Below are positions 10,692-12,116 of a stretch of 12,116 bases of DNA, piece after piece. Below the pieces are notes generated by a model. The model saw only the letters and a program-made list of their open reading frames with translations, had not been told where the DNA came from and searched no databases. Source of the DNA: Oscillospiraceae bacterium (GTDB lineage Bacteria > Bacillota > Clostridia > Oscillospirales > Oscillospiraceae); the NCBI GenBank assembly GCA_017420125.1, contig JAFOJR010000173.1, forward strand, positions 1 to 12,116, in the 5' to 3' direction. A program made the translations under genes and the position numbers. Numbering within the stretch: position 1 is the stretch's first letter; every line of letters starts with the position of its first letter.

Positions 10692-12116
10692 TTATCGCTC
10701 CAGTGGGGAACTGCGGTACTGAATCGCCTCAGCCAGATGGTTGACTGCAATCTGCTCCGCTCCGTCCAAGTCTGCGATAGTGCGGGCCACCCGCAAAATC
10801 CGGTCATAGGACCGGGCGCTTAAGGAAAGCTTCTGGAACGCCTGGCGCATCAATGCTTCGCCTGCTGCATCCAGTGCGCAGTCCTCCGGCAGCAGTGCCG
10901 GAGGAAGATGGGCGTTGCAGTGCAGCTCCGGCCGCCGGGCACGCTGGCGGGCCCGGGCCTGCGCTACCCGCGCGCGGATGGCTTGAGAAGGCTCACCCGC
11001 TGTTTTTCCGGATAAATCTTCAAACTCCAACGCCGGTACGTCGACAAATAAATCAATCCGGTCCAGCAGAGGGCCAGACAGCTTGCTCAAATAGCGCTGT
11101 ATCGCCTGTGGGGAACAGGTGCAGCGGCCGGACGGATGTCCATGCCAGCCGCATTTGCATGGGTTCATGGCACACACCAGCATAAATCGGCTGGGGTACG
11201 TTACCGTCCCCGCCACCCGGGAAATGGTAACGCTGCCATCTTCCAGCGGCTGGCGCAGGCTTTCCAGCGCATCCCGACGAAATTCCGGAAACTCATCCAA
11301 AAACAATACGCCGTTGTGGGCCATGGAGATTTCTCCCGGCTGCAAAGCACTTCCCCCGCCGGAAAGACTGACGGCGGAAATGGTGTGGTGGGGACTGCGG
11401 AAAGGACGCCGCGTCAGCATTGGCTGGCCTTTCGGCAAAGTGCCTTTAATAGAGTGAATCTCTGTGGCAGCCAGCGCCTCTTCCTTCGTCATAGCCGGCA
11501 AAATAGAGGGCAGCCGCTTGGCCAGCATGCTTTTCCCCGCGCCCGGTGGGCCGGTCATCAACACATTATGACCTCCTGCCGCGGCAATCTCCAGCGCCCG
11601 TTTGGCATTTTCCTGCCCTTTCACATCGGCAAAATCCAGATCACCCAGGGTCTCTGCTGTGGGAATCCATTTGGCGGCCGGGGCAATCTGTTTTCGGCCG
11701 GCCAGATGATCCAAAAGCTGCCCTACCGTTTCCACCGGATAGACCGTCAGCCCGTCTGCCAAAGCAGCTTCCGCCCCATTCTCTGACGGGACAAACAGCC
11801 CCTTCATCCCCGCCCGACGGGCGGCCATGGCCATGGGAAGCACCCCTTTCACCGGGCGCAGAGCGCCGGAGAGGGAAAGTTCTCCAAGAAAGCCATATTC
11901 TGCTGCAAAGGAGATGTCCCCTATCTGACCGGAGGCAGACAAAATTCCCAATAAAACAGGAAGGTCATACAGTGTTCCTTCTTTTTTTTGCCCCGCCGGA
12001 GCAAGGTTGACCAGAATGCGGCTGACAGGATACTCAAATCCTGCGCTTTTTATGGCAGCCCGCACGCGTTCTCGCGCCTCCCGCACGGCGGCGTCGGGCA
12101 AACCCACCAGTTCAAA
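10692..12116 (-). CDS. yifB: YifB/ComM Mg-chelatase-like AAA+ ATPase (5' end beyond window)
   Basis: The frame is open to the last base of the window and gives 474 residues. The family has about 505-510, so some 30-35 N-terminal residues lie outside. The protein begins FELVGLPDAAVREARERVRAA, the normal interior of the N-terminal ChlI/Lon-like domain. The AAA+ module carries Walker A GPPGAGKS (189-196) and Walker B LFLDEF (271-276), with SPHHTISAVSLSGGG between them. A Cys cluster (C320, C322, C332, C334) resembles a metal site. The C-terminal Mg_chelatase_C helical domain follows. ComM in Gram-negatives is a helicase for branch migration in natural transformation; the role of the Firmicute protein is less clear. 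It ends with TAA at 10692-10694 and precedes thiI on the same strand. Confidence 0.94.
   Translation of the reverse strand, partial: FELVGLPDAAVREARERVRAAIKSAGFEYPVSRILVNLAPAGQKKEGTLYDLPVLLGILSASGQIGDISFAAEYGFLGELSLSGALRPVKGVLPMAMAARRAGMKGLFVPSENGAEAALADGLTVYPVETVGQLLDHLAGRKQIAPAAKWIPTAETLGDLDFADVKGQENAKRALEIAAAGGHNVLMTGPPGAGKSMLAKRLPSILPAMTKEEALAATEIHSIKGTLPKGQPMLTRRPFRSPHHTISAVSLSGGGSALQPGEISMAHNGVLFLDEFPEFRRDALESLRQPLEDGSVTISRVAGTVTYPSRFMLVCAMNPCKCGWHGHPSGRCTCSPQAIQRYLSKLSGPLLDRIDLFVDVPALEFEDLSGKTAGEPSQAIRARVAQARARQRARRPELHCNAHLPPALLPEDCALDAAGEALMRQAFQKLSLSARSYDRILRVARTIADLDGAEQIAVNHLAEAIQYRSSPLER

Noticed and set aside
1..12116. CRISPR arrays, insertion sequences, tRNA or rRNA genes
   Set aside because: No spaced direct repeats, transposase-like proteins, terminal inverted repeats or tRNA/rRNA signatures were seen anywhere in the window.

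Overview
The window looks like chromosomal DNA from a spore-forming Clostridia-type Firmicute, probably the Oscillospiraceae/Ruminococcaceae group. It carries a SpoIID-type sporulation transglycosylase, a darA-holB-ricT cluster as found near the origin of Firmicutes, and a single-peptide CLC of the fluoride-exporting type. Base composition is roughly balanced. There are no rRNA or tRNA genes, insertion sequences or CRISPR arrays. Most of the window is core housekeeping sequence, but several core genes carry unusual changes.

Layout. (1) Positions 1-190 hold pieces that do not fit together: the open 3' end of an unknown plus-strand frame, then an SD and ATG of another plus-strand frame, running head-on into the amputated end of a minus-strand citrate synthase (157-810). 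That gene keeps a good promoter (844-872) but only its N-terminal half. (2) A spoIID-like gene (1021-2079, +) stands alone and ends at a bidirectional terminator (2094-2128). (3) A minus-strand operon, darA (c-di-AMP receptor) - holB (DNA polymerase III delta') - ricT (PSP1-domain Fe-S protein), runs from 4717 down to 2128 with almost no gaps. (4) pyrG (CTP synthase, 4935-6542, +) is transcribed divergently from its own consensus promoter. It is followed by a parS-like palindrome (6563-6578) and a bidirectional terminator (6607-6653). (5) A minus-strand row, yifB/comM (partial, off the right edge) - thiI - cinA - CLC (fluoride type), fills the rest.

Most interesting points. The CTP synthase has Ser in place of the glutaminase nucleophile Cys (residue 379), Ala in the oxyanion-hole Gly-Gly motif, and Pro at the position matching E. 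coli Leu109, a residue tied to GTP activation and ammonia transfer. Together these suggest an enzyme that no longer uses glutamine and depends on free ammonia. The darA gene appears to start at an AUA codon: the family N-terminus and an ideal Shine-Dalgarno both point to it, and no standard start is available. RicT carries a highly charged C-terminal tail of about 150 residues. The parS-like site supports an origin-proximal location. I see no cluster that looks like a new multi-gene defence or mobile system; the novelty lies in these altered core genes.
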